DNA from: Ruminococcus sp.
GTDB lineage: Bacteria > Bacillota > Clostridia > Oscillospirales > Ruminococcaceae
NCBI GenBank assembly: GCA_017534595.1
Contig: JAFXVY010000089.1
Location: 62,001 to 126,000 of the forward strand
Reading direction: 5' to 3'
DNA length: 64,000 bases
Within the stretch, counting starts at the first letter, position 1. Each line of letters begins with the position of its first letter. A program made the position numbers and the translations under genes. Below, in pieces: positions 8,552-16,063 of this stretch. The notes beneath the pieces are model-generated. The model saw only the letters and a list, made by a program, of their open reading frames with translations, was not told the origin of the DNA and did not search any database.

Positions 8552-10936
8552 CTACTTTATATATTTATCGTAGCCGTTCCAGTGCGCAAGATATCGTGCA
8601 AGGATCGAATAATCAGCAGTGGATACAGAGCCGTCACCGTCTATATCGGCAAAGTACCTGTTGAGCTTCGGCGCATAGCCTGACCAGCCGGCGAGGTAAC
8701 GTGCCAGAACAGTCATGTCGCCTGTGTCCACGCTGCCGTCGCGGTTCACATCTCCTTTTTTGAACGGCACCTTGGTGAAGTATCCGGGCTTCCCTGTTCT
8801 GTCGATGCAGGCATACTCGCAGCCTATATTGTTTTTGCTGTAAGCAGTACCGTTTCCGCCCTTGATCACGCCTCTGTCATACATCTGGAACATATCGCTC
8901 GCACCGGACGGATTGCTGAACTTCCAGTCGGAGCCGACATATACCTTCTTCAGCGAATAGCAGGTGCCGAACATCAGGCTTGCATTCCTGGCGCTGTCCG
9001 TCCTGAAGCCGGAGAGATCAAGCTCCTCAAGCTTTTCACAGGCATAAAACATACTGCCGAAATACTCGACGCCGCGGGTATCAAATCCGCTGAGATCAAG
9101 CTTTTTGAGCGAAGTGCAGGAGCTGAACATACTGTACATCGACTTGACCCCGGAGGTCACAAAGCCGCTCAGGTCAACTGTTGTGAGCGATTCGCAGGCA
9201 GAGAACATACTGGAAAAATCCGTGACATTCGAGGTATCTACGCCGTCAAGCTTGACAGAAGTCAATGCTTTGCAGAACATGAACATCGAGCTCATGTTTT
9301 CAAGTAAAGGAGCCTTTAAGCAGGAAAGGTCAACTGATTTGAGGCTGTAACAGTTGAGGAACATCCTCTCTGTCGATGTCAGCTTCGGAGCGTTGATGCT
9401 CTTGAATTTTACAGTTTCGAGACCCGTGCAGCTCTCGAACATACCGAACAGGCTCGTGGCATTGGTGAAATCGAAAGAGCTGACGTCAACACTTTTCAGC
9501 GAGCTGCATTCGCAGAACAAATAGAAAAAGCTCGTTACCTTTGAGGTCCTGAACTTGCTGAGGTCAACTGACACCAGATTCTTGCAGCCTCTGAACATCT
9601 CACTGACCGATGTTGCACTGTCGGTTCGCAGAGCGGTCAGGTCGAGCTTTGTCAGGCTGCTGCAATTCTTGAACAAAGCGCTCATGGACTTGACCTTGGA
9701 GGTATCTGTATTTGTAAGATCGACACCCGTAAGAGAAGTACAGCCATAGAAAAGGCCGTATATGCTCTCGAGCCTGGGGAATTTCATGCCGGACATTTTT
9801 ACAGTCTTGAGCGAGGTACAGTTATTGAACATTTGTTCAACGGTCGTAACACTTGAGACATTCAGCGGAGTGATATCGACCGCGGTGAGCGAAGTGCAGC
9901 CGCTGAACATACCTGCCATATTTGTGACCTTTGAAGTCTTCAAAGCACTGAGACTGATGCTCCTGAGCCCCTTGCAGTTCGAGAACATATAGCCCATATT
10001 CGTAACGTTCGAGGTATTGAGATAAGAAAGATCGATCGATGTAAGCGACGAGCTGCCTGCGAACATACCGTACATATCCGTGACCGCAGAGGTGTTCAGA
10101 GGGCTAAGATCAATAGATGTGATCGAAGCGAGCCCGCTTAGCATAGACTTCATCGAAGTTACTTTGGACGTGTTGAATTTGCTGAGGCTTATTGATTTCA
10201 GGCTCGTGCAGAGCTTGAACATCTCGATCATGCTTGTTACTTTTGAGGTATTGATCTTGGAGAGGTCGAGAGAGGACAGCGAAGAGCATCCGCTGAACAG
10301 GTAGTTCATAGAGGCGGCGCTGGAAGTATCAAGGAGCTGAAAATCTATCTTCTTGAGCGAAGCACAGCCGCTGAACATGGCATCGAACACTGCCACCTTG
10401 GAGGTATTGAACTTTGAAAGATCAACAGAAGCCAGAGCCTTGCAGCCGTAGAAGATATAATCGCACTTCACCAGATTAGTCGTATCGAAAGCGGACATAT
10501 CCACCGATGTCAGAGACTCGCATTGATAGAATGTATATCTCATCTCGGTGACTTTATTCGTAAACTTGGGCAGCTTGAGCGTCTTGAGATTTTTACAATC
10601 ATAAAAAGTACTGTCAAGCAAAGTAACTGCGGAAACATCGGCGGCTGAAAGATCTATCGTCTCAGCCAGAACATACTGAAAAACGAAATTCGAGTTGGAA
10701 TTCATATATGAATCAGATGCTGCGATGACAGTTTTTACCGATGCATCTCTGATATAGTTTTTCATTCCGTCCTGCGTGATCGCGCCGTGGAGCGTGAGGA
10801 CTCCGGTGGAGCTGTTGAAATCGTAACCGTTTGCATCCGTTACAGCAAAAACGGTCCCCTCCGGCAGCAGAGCAAACATTGAAAGCATAAGCATAAAAGC
10901 GGTAAGCAGCGATAATCCCCTGTGTCTGATATCCAT
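8552..10936 (-). CDS. BspA-like leucine-rich repeat surface protein with C-terminal dockerin
   Basis: 794-residue secreted protein. A signal peptide (residues 1-32) is followed by a short leading region and about 23 tandem 26-residue repeats (roughly residues 100-700). The repeat pattern is xVTSMxxMFxxCxSLxxIDLSxFNTS, typical of BspA-type (DUF285) leucine-rich repeats. The last 65 residues form a type I dockerin with two calcium-binding segments, DVNRDGSVDTGDMTVLARY and DIDGDGSVSTADYSILARY. Dockerins dock to cohesins of a cellulosome scaffold, so this non-catalytic protein may be displayed on such a complex. No enzymatic domain is visible. The gene is monocistronic with a near-consensus promoter. 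Confidence 0.92.
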   Translation of the reverse strand: MDIRHRGLSLLTAFMLMLSMFALLPEGTVFAVTDANGYDFNSSTGVLTLHGAITQDGMKNYIRDASVKTVIAASDSYMNSNSNFVFQYVLAETIDLSAADVSAVTLLDSTFYDCKNLKTLKLPKFTNKVTEMRYTFYQCESLTSVDMSAFDTTNLVKCDYIFYGCKALASVDLSKFNTSKVAVFDAMFSGCASLKKIDFQLLDTSSAASMNYLFSGCSSLSSLDLSKINTSKVTSMIEMFKLCTSLKSISLSKFNTSKVTSMKSMLSGLASITSIDLSPLNTSAVTDMYGMFAGSSSLTSIDLSYLNTSNVTNMGYMFSNCKGLRSISLSALKTSKVTNMAGMFSGCTSLTAVDITPLNVSSVTTVEQMFNNCTSLKTVKMSGMKFPRLESIYGLFYGCTSLTGVDLTNTDTSKVKSMSALFKNCSSLTKLDLTALRTDSATSVSEMFRGCKNLVSVDLSKFRTSKVTSFFYLFCECSSLKSVDVSSFDFTNATSLFGMFESCTGLETVKFKSINAPKLTSTERMFLNCYSLKSVDLSCLKAPLLENMSSMFMFCKALTSVKLDGVDTSNVTDFSSMFSACESLTTVDLSGFVTSGVKSMYSMFSSCTSLKKLDLSGFDTRGVEYFGSMFYACEKLEELDLSGFRTDSARNASLMFGTCYSLKKVYVGSDWKFSNPSGASDMFQMYDRGVIKGGNGTAYSKNNIGCEYACIDRTGKPGYFTKVPFKKGDVNRDGSVDTGDMTVLARYLAGWSGYAPKLNRYFADIDGDGSVSTADYSILARYLAHWNGYDKYIK

Positions 10937-11018
10937 GACCCATTCCCCCCTATGGCCTTTGATACAACCGCATCGCCCGATCCGGGCAACGCCAAGAACA
11001 TATAAAACTTCATTTTAT

Positions 11019-11047
11019 ATCATAGCACAATATGGGGCATATGTCAA
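11019..11047 (-). promoter_or_regulatory. promoter of the LRR-dockerin gene
   Basis: Minus-strand TTGACA, 17 bp, TATGAT. The predicted leader is about 75 nt and contains a small GCCCG/CGGGC hairpin. Confidence 0.75.
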
Positions 11048-11091
11048 TAATAGGAATATCTATAAAAATAGGGATACAATAAAAAAAGAAA

Positions 11092-11118
11092 TACCCCGCA
11101 GACGGTGTCTGCAGGGTA
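11092..11118 (-). terminator. rplM-rpsI terminator
   Basis: Hairpin with a 12 bp stem (one mismatch) and 3 nt loop, followed on the minus strand by TTTCTTTTTTT. It begins about 30 bp after the rpsI stop. Confidence 0.85.
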
Positions 11119-11148
11119 AAATTTTCGTTGTTTTGAGACAGGGAAAAA

Positions 11149-11550
11149 TCAGCGCTTCGAGAACTGCGGAGCACGACGTGCGGCTTTGAGACCGTACTTC
11201 TTTCTTTCCTTCATTCTCGGGTCACGGGTGAGGAAGCCTTCCTTCTTGAGAGCGGGTCTCAGCTCGGGGTTGAACTGGAGCAGAGCTCTCGAGAGACCGT
11301 GTCTGATAGCGCCGGCCTGACCGGTAACGCCGCCGCCTGCTACTGTGCAGACGATGTCGAACTTATCGTTTGTATCGGTAACACCGAAGGGCTGACGAAC
11401 GATCAGCTTCAGTGTCTCGAGGCCGAAATAATCATCTATATCTCTGCCGTTGATGGTAACCTTGCCGGTTCCCTCATAGATGCGGACACGAGCAACGGAA
11501 TGCTTTCTTCTGCCCGTACCGTAATAATAGGTCTTCTTGGACTCGTACAT
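11149..11550 (-). CDS. rpsI: 30S ribosomal protein S9
   Basis: 133-residue uS9. The N-terminal [16 protein letters not shown] signature and the basic C-terminal end (RAPQFSKR), whose last residues reach the P-site tRNA, are both present. It follows rplM by 17 bp, the near-universal pairing in bacteria. Confidence 0.97.
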   Translation of the reverse strand: MYESKKTYYYGTGRRKHSVARVRIYEGTGKVTINGRDIDDYFGLETLKLIVRQPFGVTDTNDKFDIVCTVAGGGVTGQAGAIRHGLSRALLQFNPELRPALKKEGFLTRDPRMKERKKYGLKAARRAPQFSKR

Positions 11551-11567
11551 TTTAGCTGCTCCTTTCC

Positions 11568-11996
11568 TTAAAACTCGAATGTCTCAGGCTTCTGAGCCTT
11601 GTTGTCATGCTCAGCGCCCTTGTAAACTCTCAGCCTCTTTGCAGCAGCTCTGCCGAGAGTGTTGTTGGGGAGCATACCCTCAACAGCGATCCTCATAGCT
11701 CTGTCGCTCTGCTCGGCCATCAGCTTGGAGTACTTGATCTCCTTGAGACCGCCGATCCAGCCGGTGTGCCACTTAAAGGACTTCTGATCGAGCTTCTTGC
11801 CGGTCAGGACAGCCTTGTCGGTGTTGATGATGATAACGTGATCTCCGCAATCCGCATGGGGAGCGAAGGTGGGCTTGTGCTTACCGCGTAAAATGTGAGC
11901 AGCCTGAGCAGCTACACGGCCGAGGGACTTACCCTCAGCATCAAGGATATACCACTTGCGGGTGATATCGCTTGCCTTAGGCATATAAGTTGCCAT
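11568..11996 (-). CDS. rplM: 50S ribosomal protein L13
   Basis: 142-residue uL13, an early-assembly protein of the large subunit. Recognised by [16 protein letters not shown] near the start and by the [10 protein letters not shown] motif. First gene of the rplM-rpsI operon, with AAGGAGG upstream of the ATG and a consensus-like promoter plus structured leader before it. Confidence 0.97.
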   Translation of the reverse strand: MATYMPKASDITRKWYILDAEGKSLGRVAAQAAHILRGKHKPTFAPHADCGDHVIIINTDKAVLTGKKLDQKSFKWHTGWIGGLKEIKYSKLMAEQSDRAMRIAVEGMLPNNTLGRAAAKRLRVYKGAEHDNKAQKPETFEF

Positions 11997-12066
11997 AGTG
12001 TTTCCTCCTTAGTATTTTAGGTGACTGCCGTAAATGCGCGTGAGAACGCACTCCGACTCACAGCAA
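11997..12066 (-). promoter_or_regulatory. 5' leader of rplM-rpsI (possible L13 leader)
   Basis: The transcript from the promoter at 12072-12100 would carry about 65 nt of leader with complementary GTGAG/CTCAC segments before the AAGGAGG. Bacillota commonly carry an autoregulatory L13 leader RNA here. The match is by position and general structure only. Confidence 0.35.
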
Positions 12067-12071
12067 TAGCT

Positions 12072-12100
12072 ATTATACACGAACGGGACAGATAAGTCAA
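12072..12100 (-). promoter_or_regulatory. rplM-rpsI promoter
   Basis: Minus-strand TTGACT, 17 bp, TATAAT. Next to it, at 12125-12205, is a pyrimidine-rich tract with no other visible feature. Confidence 0.8.
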
Positions 12101-12208
12101 GAGCAAAAAGGCTGAATTTTTAATTTATATCCCTCTCACGCTTGATTTCTCTCTGTTTTTCTCTAATTCTCTCGATTTCTTGATTTTGATTTCATTTTTC
12201 GTATTCAA

Positions 12209-12234
12209 CAAAAAAGCGGCGTATTTCAGCCGCT
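12209..12234 (-). terminator. terminator of the barstar-like gene
   Basis: AGCGGC/GCCGCT stem with an 8 nt loop, followed on the minus strand by TTTTTTG, just after the stop codon. Confidence 0.8.
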
Positions 12235-12245
12235 GTACTGTAAAT

Positions 12246-12500
12246 TTACATCATTGTGACCTTGATATTCTCCCTCACGGCACTCATACCGTTGAGCTCG
12301 GCAACAACTATCTCGGCAAAGCTCTTGTCCTCAATGGTATCGTAATCGGAGATGATGAACTCGACCTCCTCGGTCATCGAACGAAGGACAGCCCTGAGAT
12401 CGTCAAATGTAGTGATCTCATTACCCTTGAATGTATTGGAAATATAGCTCATAAAGGTATCTCTGTCTCTGATCTTGATATCGTCAAGCAGTACAAGCAT
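12246..12500 (-). CDS. small protein, possibly barstar-like
   Basis: 84 residues, not firmly recognised. The arrangement of a short strand (MLVLLDD), an amphipathic helix (FMSYISNTF), a DDLRAVLRSM helix and a strand (VEFIISDY), then a final helix and strand (NIKVTMM), resembles barstar-type ribonuclease inhibitors. That family binds and blocks extracellular RNases, but its usual YGxNxDALWD core is only loosely matched. No toxin gene lies beside it. GAGG sits 8 nt before the ATG. It has its own extended -10 promoter, a leader hairpin and a terminator, so it is a stand-alone unit. Confidence 0.65.
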   Translation of the reverse strand: MLVLLDDIKIRDRDTFMSYISNTFKGNEITTFDDLRAVLRSMTEEVEFIISDYDTIEDKSFAEIVVAELNGMSAVRENIKVTMM

Positions 12501-12539
12501 GGCGGCATCCTCTCTTTCATTGTAATATATCAGCGTGAC

Positions 12540-12583
12540 TGCGGCATATAATACCCCTGCCGCACATCTCAGTTATTATATCA
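12540..12583 (-). promoter_or_regulatory. promoter and leader hairpin of the barstar-like gene
   Basis: An extended -10 (TGATATAAT on the minus strand, 12575-12583) without a clear -35. The predicted leader begins with a hairpin of 7 bp stems, TGCGGCA at 12540-12546 paired with TGCCGCA at 12558-12564. Confidence 0.5.
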
Positions 12584-12635
12584 CATAATTTAATAAAAGT
12601 ATATAGTTTTAAAAAAATATTTACAATAATGCAAA

Positions 12636-12658
12636 AGCGGAGGATACCCTCCCCCGCT
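12636..12658 (-). terminator. terminator of the EIIA-like gene
   Basis: AGCGG-AGG/CCTCCGCT stem with a small bulge that overlaps the stop codon, followed by TTTTGCATT on the minus strand. Confidence 0.6.
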
Positions 12659-13116
12659 CAGAGCTCATATACTATTACGCCGTCCTCGGCGGAGCGCGTC
12701 TTTCCGTAAGCTATACGGAACTTGCTCAGCTTGTCGGCATTGGTCACGATAACGGCTGCCTCAGCATTTTCCTTGCGGCAGAGCAGATCCCCGGCTTCGA
12801 TAAGATCTCCGGCGCTGTATCCCGTCTCGAGGACTTCGTTCTTGGAACCGTGATCTATACAGACGAGTATAGTGACTCCGTCGTGTCCCTTTATTGTAAA
12901 AGTGTGGCCGTTATCCGACACCTCGGTAACGATCCCGCCCAGCGGCGAGGTGATCTCCGGTGCGGAACAGTGCACGCAGAATCCGTCGCCGAACAGCTTC
13001 ATTGAGATAGCGGTATTTGAGGAGTTGGAGATATCTACTACCTCGCCCTCGCAGCAGGTTCTGATGACCCTTTTTTTGGATGTGGAATTTTCGTTTCTGC
13101 TTTTGAACAACGTCAT
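12658..13116 (-). CDS. PTS EIIA (glucose type) domain protein lacking the phospho-histidine
   Basis: 152-residue stand-alone EIIA of the glucose/crr family. The fold signatures are clear: GEVVDIS, the MKLFGDGFCV segment, ITSPLGGIVTEV, and GYSAGDLIEAGDLL near the end. In active EIIA proteins the phosphoryl-accepting histidine lies in a V-H-x-G-(I/L)-D-T segment after the GVEL strand. Here the matching stretch reads GVTILVCIDHGSK, with Cys in place of His. The other active-site histidine (NGHTFTI) is kept. Transcribed alone. It may be a regulatory or degenerate EIIA, and phosphotransfer looks unlikely. Confidence 0.85.
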   Translation of the reverse strand: MTLFKSRNENSTSKKRVIRTCCEGEVVDISNSSNTAISMKLFGDGFCVHCSAPEITSPLGGIVTEVSDNGHTFTIKGHDGVTILVCIDHGSKNEVLETGYSAGDLIEAGDLLCRKENAEAAVIVTNADKLSKFRIAYGKTRSAEDGVIVYEL

Positions 13117-13140
13117 AAGATCACACCCTCTCTACATAAT

Positions 13141-13169
13141 ATATTAACAAATAATTTCACAAATTGCAA
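13141..13169 (-). promoter_or_regulatory. promoter of the EIIA-like gene
   Basis: Minus-strand TTGCAA, 17 bp, TAATAT, directly upstream of the gene. Confidence 0.55.
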
Positions 13170-13342
13170 TAGTTAATTGATAGTTTACTCTTAATACGGC
13201 TCATTTTTGTATGTTTTAACAACTTAACGCCGGATACCGGTCTCATAATGTACATATTAGCTAAATACAAATTTGCAGAATGCTTAATAATATGGTAACA
13301 ATATCCTCTCCTGCTAAGACATCGCCGAAACAGCTCCGCAGC

Positions 13343-13371
13343 TTGATTTTTGCTTCGGAATATGGTATAAT
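13343..13371 (+). promoter_or_regulatory. promoter of the ABC-F gene
   Basis: TTGATT at 13343-13348, 17 bp spacer, TATAAT at 13366-13371. The left end of the MITE-like element starts two bases later, so the start site falls inside that element. Confidence 0.7.
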
Positions 13372-13373
13372 CT

Positions 13374-13589
13374 TTAAGGCAACACCGCACAACCACCGGC
13401 TAACGCCTTTGTACATCATCCGCTTGCATATTTTCCGTCATTATTACCGTGTCAACTTGTTGACACTATTCTCCTTCCCTTGCGCCAGCAAGGCGGCGTC
13501 GAATTTAGGCAATCTGACGAAAAATCTCAGCTCAACTTTATTGAGCTTGCGCGCGTCTGACGCACAATGGTTGTGCGGTGTTGCCTTAA
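13374..13589. mobile_element. MITE-like element with perfect 22 bp terminal inverted repeats
   Basis: Perfect inverted repeats of 22 bp bound the element: 13374-13395 and 13568-13589, both starting TTAAGGCAACACCGCACA when read inward. The 216 bp element has no coding capacity and holds further hairpins at 13451-13464 (GTCAA/TTGAC), 13478-13493 (CCTTGC/GCAAGG) and 13529-13547 (AGCTCAA/TTGAGCT). The ends are TTAA, so a TTAA or TA target duplication is possible but cannot be told apart from the repeats. It lies between the ABC-F promoter and its gene. No other copy was noticed in this window. Confidence 0.7.
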
Positions 13590-13624
13590 GACACACATCA
13601 TGTTAAAAAGCACAGGAGGACACA

Positions 13625-15559
13625 ATGCTTGTAAGTATTGAACACCTATACAAATATTTCGGCGGAGAGCCTCTGCTGAAGGATATAGCCCTCACTATCG
13701 AGGACAGGGAGACCGTCGGCCTTATCGGGCGCAACGGCTGCGGAAAGTCCACTCTGCTCGGTATAATAACCGGGCGTATCGGCTTTGACAAGACTCCGGA
13801 GGGCCTTGGCTCGGTGGCGGTCTCCGAGAAGGCAAGGATCGGCTATCTCGAACAGAACAGCGGCCTCGAGAGCAGCTCGACTGTCAAAGAGGAAATGCTC
13901 CATGCCTTCGATCAGCTCCTTGACGCCAAGCGCCGCATGGAAGAGCTTGAAACGCTCATGACTACCCTTCCCGCCGACCAGCTCGAGCTCGTCAGCGGCG
14001 AATATTCCCGGCTCTCGTCATTTTTCGAGGCTCGGGACGGCTATCGGATAGACGTCCGGATAAACACCGTACTCAACGGCATGGGCTTTGCTGACGTCCC
14101 GCAGGACAGGCTCATATCTTCCCTTTCCGGCGGCGAGAAGACCCGGCTTGCCCTTGCAAGGCTGCTCCTTGAGGAGCCCGATCTGCTCATCCTCGACGAG
14201 CCCACCAACCACCTTGATCTGCGTACCCTGACCTGGCTCGAGGGCTATCTGAAAGGCTACAAGGGCTCTGTACTTATTGTATCCCACGACAGATACTTCC
14301 TTGATAAGCTCTGCACCCGCATCTGCGAGATCGAGAACGGCTCGCTGACCTCCTTCAAGGGCGGATACAGCGAATATCTTGTCCGGAAGAAGATGCTCAC
14401 CGAGCGCCGCATCAAGGAATACGAGGCTCAGCAGCGGGAGATCGACAAGCTCGAGGATTACATCGTCCGCAACAAGGTCAGAGCATCTACTGCAAAGATG
14501 GCAAAGTCGAGGCAGCATCAGCTTGACCGCATCGAACGCCTCGACAAGCCGATGACTTACACCAGACCGCCGAAGATCAAGCTCGAATACGACATCGAGC
14601 CGACAAAGGATATCGTCAAGGTGCAGAACTGCCCTGTTGCAGTCGGTGAGGGAGAGAAAAGAAAGCTGCTTATCCCGTCGCTTGACCTGCACATCCGCCG
14701 CGGCGAACACGCCGCGATAATCGGCCCCAACGGCATCGGCAAGACCTCCGTGCTCAAGCTCATACAGGGGCTTATCCCCCATGACGGCGGAAGCATAAGC
14801 TGGGGCGCTAACATCAAACGCGCCTACTTTGATCAGGAGCATTCCTCCCTCGACCCGCGTGATACAGCCATCGGCTCTGTTGACCGCAAATTCCCGCGGA
14901 TCTCCGAGCAGCAGGCAAGATCGGTGCTCGGCTCGGTGCTTCTGAGCGGCGAGGACGTCTTCAAGCCGGTCTCGGTACTCAGCGGCGGAGAGAGAGCCAA
15001 GCTCTGCTTCGCGCACCTGATACTCACCCGCGGCAACGTGCTCATTCTTGACGAGCCGACGAACCATATAGATCTCGGGACGAAGGAAGTCCTCGAGGAT
15101 GCTCTTGCCGAATTCGGCGGCACGATCATCCTTGTATCCCACGACAGATACCTTATAAACAAGGTAGCAGACAGGGTCATTGAGCTTTCGCCCGAGGGTG
15201 CCCGCTGCTTTGAGGGCAACTACGACGCCTACGCAGAGGTCATAGCCGCCGAGGAAGCCGATGCGGAGCGTATCAAGTCCGAGGAAAAGCAGGCCGCAGC
15301 GCTTGCGGAGTACAACGAGAGCAAGCAGAAGCAGTACCGCTCCAAGCAGCAGCGTGCCGAGGACGCCAGACGCAGAGCCCGCATCCACGAGCTCGAGGAA
15401 AGCATCGAGGCCGCCGAGCAGCGCATAGCCGAGCTTGAAGCCGAGATAAGCGACCCCGCCGTCGCAGCGGATCATCAGCTCATGGCTGAGAAATGCGCCG
15501 AGCTCGACCGCACAAGGACCTCCCTCGACGAAATGATGGAAGAGTGGGCAGGTATGTGA
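13625..15559 (+). CDS. ABC-F family ATPase
   Basis: 644-residue soluble protein with two ABC ATPase domains and no membrane segments, the ABC-F class that acts on the ribosome (translation factors or antibiotic-resistance proteins). First domain: Walker A GRNGCGKST near residue 36, signature SGGEKTRL and Walker B LLILDEPTNHLD. A charged linker (about residues 245-310) follows. Second domain: GPNGIGKTS, LSGGERAKL and VLILDEPTNHID. The C-terminus (about 535-644) is a long charged coiled coil. AGGAGG lies 5 nt before the ATG. The MITE-containing leader could influence expression. Whether it is a housekeeping (YdiF/Uup-like) or resistance type is not decided by sequence alone. Confidence 0.93.
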   Translation: MLVSIEHLYKYFGGEPLLKDIALTIEDRETVGLIGRNGCGKSTLLGIITGRIGFDKTPEGLGSVAVSEKARIGYLEQNSGLESSSTVKEEMLHAFDQLLDAKRRMEELETLMTTLPADQLELVSGEYSRLSSFFEARDGYRIDVRINTVLNGMGFADVPQDRLISSLSGGEKTRLALARLLLEEPDLLILDEPTNHLDLRTLTWLEGYLKGYKGSVLIVSHDRYFLDKLCTRICEIENGSLTSFKGGYSEYLVRKKMLTERRIKEYEAQQREIDKLEDYIVRNKVRASTAKMAKSRQHQLDRIERLDKPMTYTRPPKIKLEYDIEPTKDIVKVQNCPVAVGEGEKRKLLIPSLDLHIRRGEHAAIIGPNGIGKTSVLKLIQGLIPHDGGSISWGANIKRAYFDQEHSSLDPRDTAIGSVDRKFPRISEQQARSVLGSVLLSGEDVFKPVSVLSGGERAKLCFAHLILTRGNVLILDEPTNHIDLGTKEVLEDALAEFGGTIILVSHDRYLINKVADRVIELSPEGARCFEGNYDAYAEVIAAEEADAERIKSEEKQAAALAEYNESKQKQYRSKQQRAEDARRRARIHELEESIEAAEQRIAELEAEISDPAVAADHQLMAEKCAELDRTRTSLDEMMEEWAGM

Positions 15560-15571
15560 ACATAAATAAAA

Positions 15572-15608
15572 CCCGTAAGCAGTCTCCCGACCGCTTACGG
15601 GCTTTATT
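15572..15608 (+). terminator. ABC-F gene terminator
   Basis: Perfect 9 bp stem CCCGTAAGC/GCTTACGGG followed by CTTTATT, 13 bp after the stop codon. Confidence 0.85.
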
Positions 15609-15611
15609 ATG

Positions 15612-15643
15612 CAATGAAAAAGACCGCAGCCTAAACTGCGGTC
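15612..15643 (-). terminator. tRNA operon terminator
   Basis: Stem GACCGCAG/CTGCGGTC with a 6 nt loop and a run of T on the minus strand, just after tRNA-Cys. Confidence 0.85.
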
Positions 15644-15647
15644 TCTT

Positions 15648-15721
15648 TGGAGGCGCCAGCCGGATTTGAACCGGCGATCAAGGTGTTGCAGACCTACGCC
15701 TTACCACTTGGCTATAGCGCC
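15648..15721 (-). tRNA. tRNA-Cys (GCA)
   Basis: 74 nt cloverleaf with an encoded CCA end, discriminator U and anticodon loop CUGCAAC, giving anticodon GCA. The acceptor stem GGCGCTA/TGGCGCC pairs with one wobble. Last of four tRNAs in one transcript. Confidence 0.93.
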
Positions 15722-15724
15722 GTT

Positions 15725-15800
15725 TGGAGCGGATTACGAGGCTCGAACTCGCTACCTCCACCTTGGCAAGGTGGCGCTCTACCAGATGAGCTAAATCCGC
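15725..15800 (-). tRNA. tRNA-Gly (GCC)
   Basis: 76 nt with encoded CCA. The anticodon loop TTGCCAA gives GCC. The acceptor stem pairs GCGGATT with AATCCGC. It is 3 bp from tRNA-Cys. Confidence 0.95.
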
Positions 15801-15804
15801 ATAA

Positions 15805-15881
15805 TGGCGACCGGAATGGGGCTCGAACCCACGACCTCCAGCGTGACAGGCTGGCGTTCTAACCAGCTGAACTACCCGGCC
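15805..15881 (-). tRNA. tRNA-Asp (GTC)
   Basis: 77 nt with encoded CCA and discriminator G. The anticodon loop CTGTCAC gives GTC. The acceptor stem GGCCGGG/TCCGGTC has wobble pairs. Confidence 0.93.
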
Positions 15882-15886
15882 GCATA

Positions 15887-15915
15887 GTATCACGAATCAG
15901 CTGACTTCGTGATAC
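15887..15915 (-). other. hairpin between tRNA-Val and tRNA-Asp
   Basis: Perfect 10 bp stem (GTATCACGAA/TTCGTGATAC) with a 9 nt loop and no T run. It fills the space between the two tRNAs and may be a processing signal. Confidence 0.5.
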
Positions 15916-15917
15916 CG

Positions 15918-15993
15918 TGGTGGGAACTATAGGGCTCGAACCTATGACCCTCTGCTTGTAAGGCAGACGCTCTCCCAGCTGAGCTAAGCTCCC
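15918..15993 (-). tRNA. tRNA-Val (TAC)
   Basis: 76 nt with encoded CCA and discriminator A. The anticodon loop CTTACAA gives TAC. First tRNA of the four-gene transcript. Confidence 0.95.
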
Positions 15994-15998
15994 GAAAC

Positions 15999-16018
15999 CG
16001 TCACTTGTTCAAGTGACG
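15999..16018 (-). other. hairpin at the 5' end of the tRNA transcript
   Basis: Near-palindrome of 9 bp arms (CGTCACTTG/CAAGTGACG) with a 2 nt centre, starting at the predicted transcription start and ending 5 bp before tRNA-Val. It may protect the 5' end or guide RNase P. Confidence 0.45.
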
Positions 16019-16024
16019 AATATT

Positions 16025-16053
16025 ATTATACACTATTTCATCAGACTTGTCAA
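16025..16053 (-). promoter_or_regulatory. tRNA operon promoter
   Basis: Minus-strand TTGACA, 17 bp, TATAAT: exact consensus at both boxes, as expected for a stable RNA operon. Confidence 0.9.
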
Positions 16054-16063
16054 GGGGTTTTTG

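Larger units (their letters stand above)
13117..13373. other. divergent intergenic region
   Basis: About 250 bp of AT-rich sequence between the EIIA-like gene and the MITE-like element. It holds one promoter facing each way (13141-13169 minus, 13343-13371 plus) and otherwise nothing recognisable; no convincing coding sequence was seen. Confidence 0.6.

Noticed and set aside
8600..10600. Regular 78 bp periodicity resembling a tandem repeat or CRISPR array
   Set aside because: The periodicity is the coding sequence of 26-residue LRR units, with diverged copies and no spacers.
12125..12205. Pyrimidine-rich tract upstream of rplM
   Set aside because: No paired structure, promoter or reading frame could be supported; it is treated as plain intergenic sequence.
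14018..15475. Long minus-strand open frame opposite the ABC-F gene
   Set aside because: Shadow frame; the plus strand has complete ABC motifs and a ribosome site.
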